Part shown: positions 17,267 through 25,863 of the stretch, piece by piece
How the letters are laid out: each line of letters opens with the position of its first letter
Position numbering within the stretch: the stretch's first letter is position 1
Source of the DNA: Sulfitobacter dubius
GTDB lineage: Bacteria > Pseudomonadota > Alphaproteobacteria > Rhodobacterales > Rhodobacteraceae
DNA: 64,000 nucleotides
Assembly: GCF_900113435.1 (NCBI RefSeq)
Contig: NZ_FOPG01000001.1
Location: 930,001-994,000 of the forward strand
Direction: 5' to 3'
Translations under genes and position numbers: made by a program
The notes under the pieces: generated by a model
Told to the model about the DNA's origin: nothing
Seen by the model: the letters and a program-made list of their open reading frames with translations, nothing else
The model's database searches: none

Positions 17267-17350
17267 TGGTACCCAAGGCCGGACTCGAACCGGCACGCCT
17301 CGCGGCGGGGGATTTTGAATCCCCTGCGTCTACCATTCCGCCACTTGGGC
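17267..17350 (-). tRNA. tRNA-Leu(CAA)
   Basis: The minus strand folds as a class II tRNA: acceptor GCCCAAG (5' end at 17350) with CTTGGGT, T-arm GGTTCGAGTCC, a long variable arm, and anticodon loop TTCAAAA giving CAA. CCA is encoded at 17267-17269. The first acceptor pair is G-U. An integrase remnant lies beyond its 3' end. Confidence 0.93.
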
Positions 17351-17473
17351 ACGTGGGGCGATGTAGCCTGCAAAGACGGTGTGAGCAAGAGGATTTTCAC
17401 AAAATCTAAGCCCTGTTTGCTTGACCTTGGTCACGCGACATGGTGATGCATATAAAACAGCCGGAGCCCCCGA

Positions 17474-18052
17474 ATGATCCGCCGCCTCTATGACTGGACT
17501 TTGGGCCTGGCCCAGCACCGCCACGCCCTATGGGCCCTTGCCGTGGTGGCATTTGTTGAAAGTTCATTCTTTCCCATCCCCCCTGACATTTTGATGATTC
17601 CGATGATCATCGCGCGGCCGCGCCGGGCTTGGCTGATCGCTGGGGTGGCGCTGGTTGCGTCGGTCTTGGGCGGGCTTTTGGGCTATGCCATCGGCGCGCT
17701 CGCCTTTGAAAGCCTAGGCCAGCCGATCCTCGCAAGCTTGGGCAAGGCAGAGGCCATGGCGGAATTTTCAACCCGTTTCAACGATATGGGCTTCTGGGCG
17801 GTGCTGGTCGCGGGGGTCACGCCCTTTCCTTACAAGGTCATCACGATCATGTCGGGCTGGACAGGGATGCCGCTGGGCACCTTTATCATGACCTCGATCC
17901 TTGCCCGCGGGCTGCGGTTCTTCGTCGTGGCGGGGCTGCTGTGGCGCTTTGGCGCACCGATCCGAGATTTCATTGAACGGCGCTTGGGTTTGATGTTCAC
18001 ATTGGCCGTCGCCCTGCTGATTGGCGGCTTTATGGTGGTAAAGGTTCTATGA
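17474..18052 (+). CDS. YqaA family (DedA-like/SNARE-associated) membrane protein
   Basis: The 192-residue inner-membrane protein has several hydrophobic segments and family landmarks FVESSFFPIPPDIL (near residue 28) and GVTPFPYKVITIMSG. The YqaA/DedA superfamily includes lipid flippases and transport-like membrane proteins, but the YqaA branch has no assigned substrate. Its stop overlaps dsbB by four bases (ATGA), so the two are translationally coupled. This YqaA-DsbB pairing suggests a shared role in envelope quality, which is inferred. Confidence 0.85.
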   Translation: MIRRLYDWTLGLAQHRHALWALAVVAFVESSFFPIPPDILMIPMIIARPRRAWLIAGVALVASVLGGLLGYAIGALAFESLGQPILASLGKAEAMAEFSTRFNDMGFWAVLVAGVTPFPYKVITIMSGWTGMPLGTFIMTSILARGLRFFVVAGLLWRFGAPIRDFIERRLGLMFTLAVALLIGGFMVVKVL

Positions 18053-18516
18053 CGGGCAAAGCACTGACTTCACTGGCAACGCTCGGCTCTGCCGCGCTGT
18101 TGCTTGGCGCTTTTGGATTTCAGCACTTGGGCGGCTATGCGCCCTGTCAGATGTGCCTTTGGCAGCGTTGGCCACATGCTGCGGCGGTGCTGATCGGGGC
18201 GATCTTGCTGTTGGGCGGACCGCGTGTTCTTGCATGGTTTGGCGCTGCGGCGGCAGCAGTCACTGGGCTGATCGGAGCCTATCACGCGGGCGTAGAATGG
18301 GGCTGGTGGCCGGGGCCGAGCTCCTGCACCGGGGGCGGCATGGATTTGGGCAGCCTGGACGGGGGCTCGCTTTTATCCACCGACGGCCCCAGCGGCCTTG
18401 TCATGTGCGATGAGATCGTCTGGCAGTTTCTGGGCCTATCGATGGCGGGGTGGAATGCGATCTTCTCCTTTATCTTGGTTGGTCTTTGGGTGGCCGCTGC
18501 GCGCAAGGCAGCCTAA
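18049..18516 (+). CDS. dsbB: Disulfide bond formation protein B
   Basis: This 155-residue protein has four hydrophobic segments and the first DsbB redox pair in CQMCLWQRWPH (near residue 32), where family members have CxxC next to a quinone-contacting Arg. A second periplasmic pair is CTGGG and VMCDE. DsbB reoxidises DsbA and passes electrons to ubiquinone. A DsbA-family gene lies far away at 46592. The start overlaps the preceding membrane-protein gene. Confidence 0.88.
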   Translation: MTGKALTSLATLGSAALLLGAFGFQHLGGYAPCQMCLWQRWPHAAAVLIGAILLLGGPRVLAWFGAAAAAVTGLIGAYHAGVEWGWWPGPSSCTGGGMDLGSLDGGSLLSTDGPSGLVMCDEIVWQFLGLSMAGWNAIFSFILVGLWVAAARKAA

Positions 18517-18529
18517 CCCACATAAATTG

Positions 18530-18587
18530 ACAAACTGGACAATCGCACTTCCAGTTTGTTAAATTCACCCCCGAAACGGTCAGTTTG
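18530..18587 (+). promoter_or_regulatory. Operator-like repeats upstream of arginase
   Basis: ACAAACTGGA (18530-18539) and TCCAGTTTGT (18550-18559) form a perfect 10-bp inverted repeat with 10-base spacing, and a third CAGTTTG lies at 18581-18587. The set lies 60-117 bases before the arginase start and could bind an Lrp/AsnC-type or other dimeric regulator. No such regulator gene is adjacent. Confidence 0.5.
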
Positions 18588-18646
18588 ACGGCTTGCTGCT
18601 AGACAGATGCGCGGATTATCTGGGTTTAAACAGCTCAGGAGTCCCC

Positions 18647-19570
18647 ATGTCGAACCAACAAAACTGCATCTTACTGGGTGTTCCGCTGGACAGTGGCAAG
18701 CGCCGTCGCGGCTGCTTGATGGGGCCAGACGCCTACCGCACAGCGGGGCTGGAAGGCGCCCTGCGCGACCTTGGTCACAGCGTTATCGACCGCGGCAATG
18801 TTGCGCCCGCGCCTTTCCACGCGCAAGAGCATGAGAAGCTGCACGCGCTGGAAGAGACCATTGCATGGACCGAAAGCCTTGCCGCCGCCGCCGATGCGGC
18901 GATGGACGATGGGCTGCCGATCTTTATGGGCGGCGACCACGCGCTGGCGCTTGGCACCGTGCTGGGCGCCATGCGCCACGCCGAAAAGGCAGGCCGCCCG
19001 CTTTTTGTGCTTTGGCTTGATGCGCATACGGATTTCCACACGCCCCAGACCAGCGACAGCGGCAACCTGCACGGCACGCCCTTGGGCTATGTCACTGGGC
19101 GCGAGGGGTTCGACGGCTTTCCAAAGATCGACACGCCCCTGCCCCACGACAATATTGCAATGATCGGTCTGCGCTCTGTAGATGCCCTTGAACGCGCGGC
19201 GCTGCAGGAAACCACCGTCACCTACGTCGACATGCGCGAGATTGACGAGAGCGGCATCGCCAAGCCGTTGCAGCGGTTCTTGGATAAGGTCGAAGCGGCG
19301 GGCGGCATGCTGCATGTCTCGCTGGATGTCGATTTCCTCGACCCCTCGGTCGCCCCTGCCGTGGGCACGACTGTGCCGGGCGGTGCCACCGTGCGCGAGG
19401 GCCATCTGGTAATGGAGATGCTGTCGGACAGCGGTCTGATGACCTCGCTCGATCTGGTCGAGTTGAACCCCTTCCTTGATGAACGGGGCCGCACCGCGCA
19501 ACTGATGGTGGACCTCACCGCCTCGGCTTTTGGCCGCCGCGTGTTTGACCGCCCAACGCGCGCTTATTGA
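18647..19570 (+). CDS. rocF: Arginase
   Basis: The 307-residue enzyme hydrolyses L-arginine to ornithine and urea. Ureohydrolase manganese-ligand motifs are visible: GGDHALALG, DAHTDFH and LDVDFLDP. Arginase-type residues (rather than agmatinase-type) include SGNLHGTPLGY. The frame opens at 18593, but ATG at 18647 follows CAGGAG and is the sensible start. The next two genes (CtlX-like and ornithine cyclodeaminase) follow without gaps, giving an arginine-to-proline route. A predicted operator lies upstream. Confidence 0.92.
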   Translation: MSNQQNCILLGVPLDSGKRRRGCLMGPDAYRTAGLEGALRDLGHSVIDRGNVAPAPFHAQEHEKLHALEETIAWTESLAAAADAAMDDGLPIFMGGDHALALGTVLGAMRHAEKAGRPLFVLWLDAHTDFHTPQTSDSGNLHGTPLGYVTGREGFDGFPKIDTPLPHDNIAMIGLRSVDALERAALQETTVTYVDMREIDESGIAKPLQRFLDKVEAAGGMLHVSLDVDFLDPSVAPAVGTTVPGGATVREGHLVMEMLSDSGLMTSLDLVELNPFLDERGRTAQLMVDLTASAFGRRVFDRPTRAY

Positions 19571-19572
19571 TC

Positions 19573-20481
19573 ATGCAGGCACAGGCACCGCGGGCGGTTG
19601 TCATGATCCGCCCACATCATTTCCGCTCCAACCCTGAGACACAGGCCGACAATGCCTTTCAACGCGCCAGCGTTGGCGATGTTGCCGAGGCTGCAAGGGC
19701 CGAGTTTGACCACGTCGTCACCGCGCTGCGCGGCGTCGGCATCACCGTGCATGATTTCGACGACACCGGCACCGAGACGCCCGACAGTGTGTTTCCGAAC
19801 AATTGGTTCTCAACCCATGCCGGCGGGCATGTGGCGGTCTATCCGATGTATGCCGCGAACCGCCGCCGCGAGCGCCGGTGGGATGTGATCGACCTGCTCA
19901 AGACCCGTTACAGGGTGCAGGACGTGATCGACTATTCTGGCCTTGAGCATGACGATCTGGCGCTCGAAGGCACCGGAGCGATGGTGCTCGATCACATCGG
20001 GCGCGTGGCCTATGTGGCGCGCTCGCACCGCGCCGATCCAATTCTGTTGGAGCGGTTCTGCACCAACTTCAACTTTGAGCCGATTGCCTTTGATGCCCAT
20101 GATGCCCAAGGCCGTCCGGTCTATCATACCAATGTTTTGATGGCCGTTGGCACCAAGGTAGCACTGGTCGGGCTTGATCTGATCAGCGATTCCAAGCGCC
20201 GTAAAATGGTCCGAGACAGGCTCGCTGAAACCGGACGGGATGTGATCGCACTGACCGCGCATCAAATCGACGAGTTTGCCGGAAATGCCATTGAGCTGGA
20301 CGGTAACGACGGGCTGATCATGGCCATTTCTGCCCGCGCGCTGGCCGCTCTTGACCCCGATCAGGTGGCAAGGATCGAGACCCACGCCCGCATCCTGCCC
20401 CTGACCATTCCCACAATCGAGACCGCTGGCGGGTCTGTCCGGTGTATGATCGCCGGCCTGCACCTTGCCCGCCGCAATTAG
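19573..20481 (+). CDS. ctlX: Amidinotransferase-fold hydrolase, CtlX (citrulline utilisation) type
   Basis: The 302-residue protein belongs to the guanidine-modifying superfamily. The catalytic set is visible as acidic residues in ETPDSVFPNNW and EGTGAMV, a histidine in YHTNVLMAVG and the nucleophilic cysteine in GGSVRCMIAGLHL. The PNNWFSTH segment matches the CtlX branch, studied in Francisella, which converts citrulline to ornithine. It could also act on arginine or methylarginines. ATG at 19573 lies 2 bases after the arginase stop; an in-frame TTG at 19567 overlaps it. With arginase and ornithine cyclodeaminase it would funnel two urea-cycle compounds into ornithine. Confidence 0.75.
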   Translation: MQAQAPRAVVMIRPHHFRSNPETQADNAFQRASVGDVAEAARAEFDHVVTALRGVGITVHDFDDTGTETPDSVFPNNWFSTHAGGHVAVYPMYAANRRRERRWDVIDLLKTRYRVQDVIDYSGLEHDDLALEGTGAMVLDHIGRVAYVARSHRADPILLERFCTNFNFEPIAFDAHDAQGRPVYHTNVLMAVGTKVALVGLDLISDSKRRKMVRDRLAETGRDVIALTAHQIDEFAGNAIELDGNDGLIMAISARALAALDPDQVARIETHARILPLTIPTIETAGGSVRCMIAGLHLARRN

Positions 20482-20493
20482 AAAGACTTGAAC

Positions 20494-21543
20494 ATGACCA
20501 ACCTCAAACCCTCCGACAAAGCGCTGGTGCCCTTCGTTTCCGTCGACAAGATGATGAAGCTGATCCACCATATCGGCGTCGAAGACATGCTGCGTGGGCT
20601 GGCCGAGTATATCGAGGCCGACTTCAAACGCTGGGAGCTGTTCGACAAGACCCCCCGCGTGGCGAGCCATTCTGAGAAAGGCGTGATCGAATTGATGCCC
20701 ACCTCGGATGGTGATGTCTACGGGTTCAAATACGTCAACGGCCACCCCGACAACACCAAAGACGGGTTCCAGACCGTGACCGCCTTTGGCTTGCTGGCGA
20801 ACGTCGACAATGGCTATCCGGTCCTGCTGACCGAGATGACGATCCTCACGGCATTGCGCACGGCGGCGACTTCGGCTGTGGTGGCGCGTTTGCTGGCCCC
20901 CAAGGGCGCACATGTGATGGCAATGATCGGCAATGGCGCACAGTCCGAATTTCAGAGCCTTGCGATGAAGGCGATCTGCGGCGTGGACGAGGTCCGGCTT
21001 TATGACATCGACCGCGCGGCGACCGCGAAATGTGCGCGCAATCTGGCGGGCTCCGGTATCAAAGTGGTGGAATGCGACACCGCTGAGGACGCGATCCTTG
21101 GCGCGCAGATCATCACCACCTGCACGGCGGACAAGCAATATGCCACGATCTTGACCGACAATATGGTCGGCTCCGGCGTGCATATTAACGCCATCGGCGG
21201 CGATTGCCCGGGCAAGACAGAACTGGCCCCAGCGATCCTGCACCGCTCTGATATCTTTGTGGAGTTCCCCGAACAGACGCGAATTGAAGGCGAAATTCAG
21301 CAGTTGGAAGCAGATCACGAGGTCACCGAGATCTGGCAAGTTCTGACCGGTCAGGCCGAAGGCCGCCGGACTGCGGAGCAGATCACGCTCTTCGACTCTG
21401 TAGGCTTCGCCATCGAGGATTTCTCAGCCCTGCGCTATGTCCGCAACCAGATTGCCGAGACGGGGCTGTTCCAGCCGCTTGATCTGCTGGCCGATCCCGA
21501 TGATCCGCGTGATCTTTTCGGAATGCTACAACGGGCAGGCTAA
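20494..21543 (+). CDS. Ornithine cyclodeaminase
   Basis: The 349-residue protein of the ornithine cyclodeaminase/mu-crystallin family converts ornithine to proline and ammonia with internal NAD+ recycling. The dinucleotide loop reads IGNGAQSEFQ, and the N-terminal YGFKYVNGHPDNT segment is typical of true ornithine cyclodeaminases. ATG at 20494 has GAAAG 8 bases upstream; a TTG two codons earlier is less likely. It ends the arginine-catabolic unit and is followed by a hairpin. Confidence 0.9.
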   Translation: MTNLKPSDKALVPFVSVDKMMKLIHHIGVEDMLRGLAEYIEADFKRWELFDKTPRVASHSEKGVIELMPTSDGDVYGFKYVNGHPDNTKDGFQTVTAFGLLANVDNGYPVLLTEMTILTALRTAATSAVVARLLAPKGAHVMAMIGNGAQSEFQSLAMKAICGVDEVRLYDIDRAATAKCARNLAGSGIKVVECDTAEDAILGAQIITTCTADKQYATILTDNMVGSGVHINAIGGDCPGKTELAPAILHRSDIFVEFPEQTRIEGEIQQLEADHEVTEIWQVLTGQAEGRRTAEQITLFDSVGFAIEDFSALRYVRNQIAETGLFQPLDLLADPDDPRDLFGMLQRAG

Positions 21544-21551
21544 ACCCCTTG

Positions 21552-21575
21552 GGCCACCGGCTAAGGTCGGTGGCC
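21552..21575. terminator. Hairpin between convergent genes
   Basis: GGCCACCG (21552-21559) and CGGTGGCC (21568-21575) form a perfect 8-bp stem between the ornithine cyclodeaminase stop and the monooxygenase stop on the other strand. It is probably a two-way terminator, although T-runs are weak. Confidence 0.55.
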
Positions 21576-21576
21576 T

Positions 21577-22743
21577 CTACCCTTTGGTGACATCATGGGC
21601 GTAGAGCCAATCAAACGCGCCCAGCATCACGCCGGGGGCGAGTTTGGAGGCGATGCGCAACCCGCTATGAGCCGCGAAACGGATCGGCCCCGGTCGCAGG
21701 TGATAGCGTGCGGCGTTACCCTCTGACGTTTTGACAATGCGCCGGGCGCGGTCGATGCGGGCGGCTTGATAGGCGGCAAGGGCCGCATCGCGTGGCAGGC
21801 GGCTAAGGTGATCGGCCAAGACCCATGCATCCTCCAACGCCATATTCGCGCCCTGCGCCAAAAACGGCAGCGTCGGATGCGCCGCATCGCCAATCAGCGC
21901 CACGCCCTCTGCGTGCCACTCACTGGCGACCGGATGATAATGCAGCCCCCAAAGGGTCGCCTCGCGCACGGCTTGCATCATCTGCGCGGCTTCGCCGCCA
22001 AAACTGGCGAAGGCCCGGCGCAGGTTGGCGGGATCATCGCTGTGATGCCAGCCTTCGGCGGCCCAATCGGGGCGTTCTTCTACGGCGACAAGGTTAATCA
22101 TGCGCCCCTCGCGCAGCGGATAGCTGACCAAATGCCGCCCCGGCCCCATGGTAACCCGTGCCTCCGGCCCATGATTGATGTCATTGGGGATCAGCGCACG
22201 CCAGGCGACTTGGCCTGAAAACCTAGCCTGATCCGCTCCGTTCAACTGCACCCGCCCGACAGAATGGATGCCATCAGCGGCCACCACAAGCTCGGCCCGC
22301 CGCCGCCCGCCACGCGCCATCTGGACCTGAGGCAATGCGCCGGGATGGATAGAGGCGACCTGTGCACCAGTCTCGAAACTTACATTTTCGCGCCGCGCAG
22401 CCTCGCGCAGCAGATCTATCAGATCGGCACGGTGGAGGAAGTAATAGCGCTGATCATCAGCCAAGCGCATCAAATCAAGCCGCGCGACCTGCGTGCCCTT
22501 AGCATAATCGCACAGGCGCACCGCCTGACCCCGTACCGCGCCGCGGGCTTTTAAACCACGCTCCAACCCAAGCGCGCGCAATACGGCAAGGCCATTGGGG
22601 CTGATCTGTAGCCCGGCACCGATTTCGGAAAATCTCTCGGCCTGCTCCAGCAGGGTTACGGCCACGCCCTTGCGTGCCAACGCGGTGGCCAGCGCCAGCC
22701 CACCGATCCCACCACCGACGACAATCGCATTGGAAGGTTTCAT
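21577..22743 (-). CDS. FAD-dependent aromatic-type monooxygenase
   Basis: The 388-residue flavoprotein carries GGGIGGLALATALARKG at the N-terminus for FAD, the DG motif VVAADGIHS and the GD motif ALIGDAAHPTLPF followed by GANMALEDA. This is the class A hydroxylase pattern (salicylate or 3-hydroxybenzoate 6-hydroxylase-like, and UbiH relatives). It would hydroxylate an aromatic or enolic ring with NAD(P)H and oxygen. There are no aromatic-ring genes beside it, so the substrate is open. It stands alone on the minus strand. Confidence 0.83.
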   Translation of the reverse strand: MKPSNAIVVGGGIGGLALATALARKGVAVTLLEQAERFSEIGAGLQISPNGLAVLRALGLERGLKARGAVRGQAVRLCDYAKGTQVARLDLMRLADDQRYYFLHRADLIDLLREAARRENVSFETGAQVASIHPGALPQVQMARGGRRRAELVVAADGIHSVGRVQLNGADQARFSGQVAWRALIPNDINHGPEARVTMGPGRHLVSYPLREGRMINLVAVEERPDWAAEGWHHSDDPANLRRAFASFGGEAAQMMQAVREATLWGLHYHPVASEWHAEGVALIGDAAHPTLPFLAQGANMALEDAWVLADHLSRLPRDAALAAYQAARIDRARRIVKTSEGNAARYHLRPGPIRFAAHSGLRIASKLAPGVMLGAFDWLYAHDVTKG

Positions 22744-22779
22744 GCCAGCCTCAGACCGCGCTTAAATTATACCTAAATC

Positions 22780-22811
22780 ACAAACGCCGAAGCGTGAGCC
22801 TCGGCGTTTGT
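22780..22811 (-). terminator. Terminator of dksA
   Basis: ACAAACGCCGA (22780-22790) and TCGGCGTTTGT (22801-22811) form a perfect 11-bp stem with a 10-base loop, 17 bases after the dksA stop on the minus strand, followed by GATTTAGG. Confidence 0.7.
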
Positions 22812-22827
22812 GGTGTTCTAAATGGCT

Positions 22828-23250
22828 TCAGTCGTCACGGTGGACTTTTTCGCGCCGCTCGTGACGCTCTTGCGCCTCAAGCGTCATGGTTGCGATAGGC
22901 CGTGCATCCAACCGTTTAAGCGAGATCGGATCACCGGTTTTCATGCAGTACCCAAATTCACCTTCATCAATCCGGCGCAGCGCCGCATCGATCTTGCCAA
23001 CCAGTTTACGCGCCCGGTCACGGGTGCGCAGTTCCAGCGCGCGATCGGTCTCTTCCGACGCACGGTCGGTCACATCCGGAATGTTCCGCGTGCCGTCTTG
23101 CAATGCTTCGATGGTGTCACGGCTACCTGCCAACAGTTCCGATTTCCAATTGATCAGCTTGCGACGAAAGTACTCAAGCTGACGGTCATTCATGAATGGC
23201 TCGTCCTCAGCCGGACTGTAATCGTCCGGCAGGAAAACTTCCTGCTTCAT
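22828..23250 (-). CDS. dksA: RNA polymerase-binding transcription factor DksA
   Basis: The 140-residue protein has the DksA layout: an N-terminal DEPFMNDRQLEYF segment, a coiled coil whose tip carries DVTDRASEETDR, and a C-terminal zinc-finger region. That finger is reduced: only one cysteine is visible (GYCMKTGD), where four-cysteine DksA has two pairs, as in the cysteine-poor DksA2-like proteins of alphaproteobacteria. DksA binds in the polymerase secondary channel and, with ppGpp, retunes rRNA and amino-acid promoters. ATG at 23250 follows an AAGAG site; an ATG at 23283 would add 11 residues with a poorly spaced site. The long open frame upstream is a shadow. Confidence 0.9.
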   Translation of the reverse strand: MKQEVFLPDDYSPAEDEPFMNDRQLEYFRRKLINWKSELLAGSRDTIEALQDGTRNIPDVTDRASEETDRALELRTRDRARKLVGKIDAALRRIDEGEFGYCMKTGDPISLKRLDARPIATMTLEAQERHERREKVHRDD

Positions 23251-23418
23251 CTCTTTTTCCCCGGCGGTTTTCAATTCAGACATTAAAAAGGCCTGTCTCC
23301 CGACATCTTCCCTGCCGCAGCGTCTATCTGAGCGGGTAACAATTGTCACTACACAATCCCTTTGATTTTTGGTTAAAGGCCAAGGATCAAGCGCCCGTGA
23401 CACGAGGTTGAAAACAAG

Positions 23419-24258
23419 ATGAAATTTCAAGGCACCAAAGACTACGTCGCCACCGACGACCTGAAAGTCGCCGTGAATGCGGCGGTTACCTTGGAGCGTC
23501 CGCTTCTGGTGAAAGGCGAGCCGGGCACCGGCAAAACCGAATTGGCACGGCAGGTCAGCGACGCCTTGGGCCTGCGGATGATCGAGTGGAACATCAAGTC
23601 GACCACACGCGCGCAGCAGGGGCTTTACGAATACGACGCCGTGAACCGGCTGCGCGACAGCCAATTGGGGGATGAGCGGGTGCATGACGTCAAGAACTAC
23701 ATCCGCAAGGGCAAGCTCTGGCAGGCGTTCGACGCCGATGAAAAGGTCGTGCTGCTGATCGACGAGATCGACAAGGCCGATATCGAATTCCCCAACGATC
23801 TGTTGCAAGAACTCGATAAGATGGAATTCTTTGTCTATGAGACGGGCGAGACGATCCGCGCGCGCCAACGGCCCATTGTCATCATCACCTCCAACAACGA
23901 AAAAGAACTGCCCGACGCTTTCCTGCGCCGCTGTTTCTTTCACTACATCCGTTTCCCTGAAATGGAGACCCTGAAGCAGATCGTCGAAGTGCACCATCCG
24001 GGCATCAAGCAGCAGTTGCTGACCACGGCGCTGACGCAATTCTACGAAATCCGCGAGCAGCAGGGGCTGAAAAAGAAACCTTCGACATCCGAGGTGCTGG
24101 ATTGGCTAAAGCTGCTGCTGGCCGAGGATATGGATGCCGAGGATCTCGCCAAGGATGGCCCCAACGCCCTGCCCAAACTGCATGGGGCGCTGCTGAAGAA
24201 CGAGCAGGACGTGCATCTGTTTGAGCGGCTGGCTTTCATGGCGCGGCGCCAGCGGTAG
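23419..24258 (+). CDS. MoxR family AAA+ ATPase
   Basis: The 279-residue ATPase has Walker A GEPGTGKTELAR (near residue 33), Walker B VVLLIDEIDKAD, sensor ITSNNEKELPDAFLRRC and a short MoxR lid domain. MoxR ATPases act as chaperones that insert cofactors or assemble complexes together with a von Willebrand factor A (VWA) partner. A CoxE-like VWA gene lies 1.8 kb downstream on the same strand, with a DUF2927 gene and a small membrane-protein gene between. It is divergent from dksA. Confidence 0.88.
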   Translation: MKFQGTKDYVATDDLKVAVNAAVTLERPLLVKGEPGTGKTELARQVSDALGLRMIEWNIKSTTRAQQGLYEYDAVNRLRDSQLGDERVHDVKNYIRKGKLWQAFDADEKVVLLIDEIDKADIEFPNDLLQELDKMEFFVYETGETIRARQRPIVIITSNNEKELPDAFLRRCFFHYIRFPEMETLKQIVEVHHPGIKQQLLTTALTQFYEIREQQGLKKKPSTSEVLDWLKLLLAEDMDAEDLAKDGPNALPKLHGALLKNEQDVHLFERLAFMARRQR

Positions 24259-24284
24259 GGCGGCAACACCTCGACGACTTTAGG

Positions 24285-24319
24285 TCAAAAGCGGGTATTT
24301 TCCTCGCTTTTGATTTTTT
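24285..24319 (+). terminator. Rho-independent terminator after the MoxR gene
   Basis: TCAAAAGCG (24285-24293) and CGCTTTTGA (24305-24313) form a perfect 9-bp stem followed by six T residues (24314-24319), 26 bases after the MoxR stop. Confidence 0.85.
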
Positions 24320-24465
24320 GCCTGCCTAGGCTTGCTTCAATCACGGGCGCCAAGACCCGGATAGAGCGACAGATGAGGCAGGCAAATGCAGGGACAAACA
24401 GCGGCAACGCCGTGCGCATTCTTTTGTAGATCACGCCGGAGTTGGCATCTTGAAAGCCCAAGCGC

Positions 24466-25836
24466 ATGAAGCGCGGGGTGAAGGCACGGTTGCTCCTGCC
24501 GCTGATGATGCTGTTGAACGCCTGCGTGCCCGCCTCGCATTCCGAGGTGGCAACCCGCGCGGTCATCGCCGACAGCACCCTGCCCCCGATGAAGCAGTTC
24601 ACCCAAGCCCGCCCCGCTCAGCCGCATGTGTCGAATGCCGCGCTGGCAGAGGATTTCCTCGACCTGTCCTTCCGGATGGAAAGTGGCCGCGCCCTGCCCG
24701 TTCTGACCCGTTTCGAGGGACCGATCACCCTGCGCGTGCTGGGCCAGCCGCCCGCCACGCTGGGGCCGGACCTTGCGCGACTGCTGGCCCGCCTGCGCCG
24801 CGAGGCCGGGATCGAACTGCGTGAGGTCACGGGCGGAGAGGCCAGCGTCACCATTCAAGCGGTGCAGCGCGCCCAAATCCGGCGGCTCTTGCCGCAGGCG
24901 GCCTGTTTCGTGGTGCCAAACGTCAGCACGCTTGAGGAATACCGCCGCACGCGGCGCTCGCCCGCCACCGATTGGACCCGCCTGACCGAGCGGCGCAAGC
25001 TAGCGATCTTCCTCCCCAATGACGTGAGCCCGCAGGAAAGCCGCGATTGCCTGCATGAGGAACTGGCCCAAGCGCTTGGGCCGCTGAACGATCTCTACCG
25101 GCTGCCGGATTCGGTCTTTAACGACGACAATGTGCATACGGTGCTGACCGGTTTCGACATGCTGGTGCTGCGCATCTATTATGACCCTGCGCTGCGTTCG
25201 GGCATGGACCGCGAGGAAGTAGCCGCCCGTCTGCCGGGCATTCTGGCCCGGGTGAACCCCGCAGGCGGCACCGTAGCCCCCCGCCCCGCCCGCGCCACGC
25301 CGCAGGTCTGGAGCCGCGCGATCCAAACGGCCCTTGGCCGTGACGTCAGCCGCAACGCCCGACTGAATGCCGCCCGCGACGCGCTGCGCATCGCCCAGAC
25401 CCAAGGCTGGCAAGACAATCGCCACGCCTTTTCGCATTACGCCATGGGCCGCGTCACGCAGATGACCGACCCGGCCGCCGCGCAGACACATTACCAGATG
25501 GCAGACGCCCTCTATGCCCGCACCCCCGGCACCACGCTCCATCGCGCCTATGTCGGCACCCAGCGGGCGGGCTATGCGGTGACCATCGGCGATGGTGCCG
25601 GCGCACTTGCCCTGATTGAGCCGCATCTACCCATCGCCGAGGCGAGCGAAAACGCAGCACTTCTAGCCACGCTCATGCTGCTCAAGGCCGAAGCGCTGGA
25701 GATCGAAGGCCGCGGCATAGAGGCGCGCCGCGTCAGGCTGGACAGCATCGGCTGGGCGCGATACGGCTTTGGCCCTGACTGGGCCGTGCGGGCCAAGCTG
25801 CGTGAAATCGCAAGCCTGAACCCGCACAATGGATAG
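24466..25836 (+). CDS. DUF2927 domain lipoprotein
   Basis: The 456-residue protein begins with a positively charged hydrophobic segment ending in a lipobox, LNAC (residues 18-21), so it is probably a lipoprotein. The middle (residues 80-250) matches DUF2927, a family with HEELAQALGPLNDLYRLPDS, which recalls a metzincin-like HExxQ arrangement (HEELAQ). The C-terminal third is rich in short helices with tetratricopeptide-like character (residues 300-440). No function is established. It has its own upstream terminator boundary at 24319 and lies between the MoxR and VWA genes. Confidence 0.75.
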   Translation: MKRGVKARLLLPLMMLLNACVPASHSEVATRAVIADSTLPPMKQFTQARPAQPHVSNAALAEDFLDLSFRMESGRALPVLTRFEGPITLRVLGQPPATLGPDLARLLARLRREAGIELREVTGGEASVTIQAVQRAQIRRLLPQAACFVVPNVSTLEEYRRTRRSPATDWTRLTERRKLAIFLPNDVSPQESRDCLHEELAQALGPLNDLYRLPDSVFNDDNVHTVLTGFDMLVLRIYYDPALRSGMDREEVAARLPGILARVNPAGGTVAPRPARATPQVWSRAIQTALGRDVSRNARLNAARDALRIAQTQGWQDNRHAFSHYAMGRVTQMTDPAAAQTHYQMADALYARTPGTTLHRAYVGTQRAGYAVTIGDGAGALALIEPHLPIAEASENAALLATLMLLKAEALEIEGRGIEARRVRLDSIGWARYGFGPDWAVRAKLREIASLNPHNG

Positions 25837-25863
25837 GCCCGCAAAATAGACGGGCAATAGGTT

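Noticed and set aside
19810..21339. Long minus-strand frame (509 codons) opposite CtlX and ornithine cyclodeaminase
   Set aside because: Both plus-strand genes have clear motifs, so this is a shadow.
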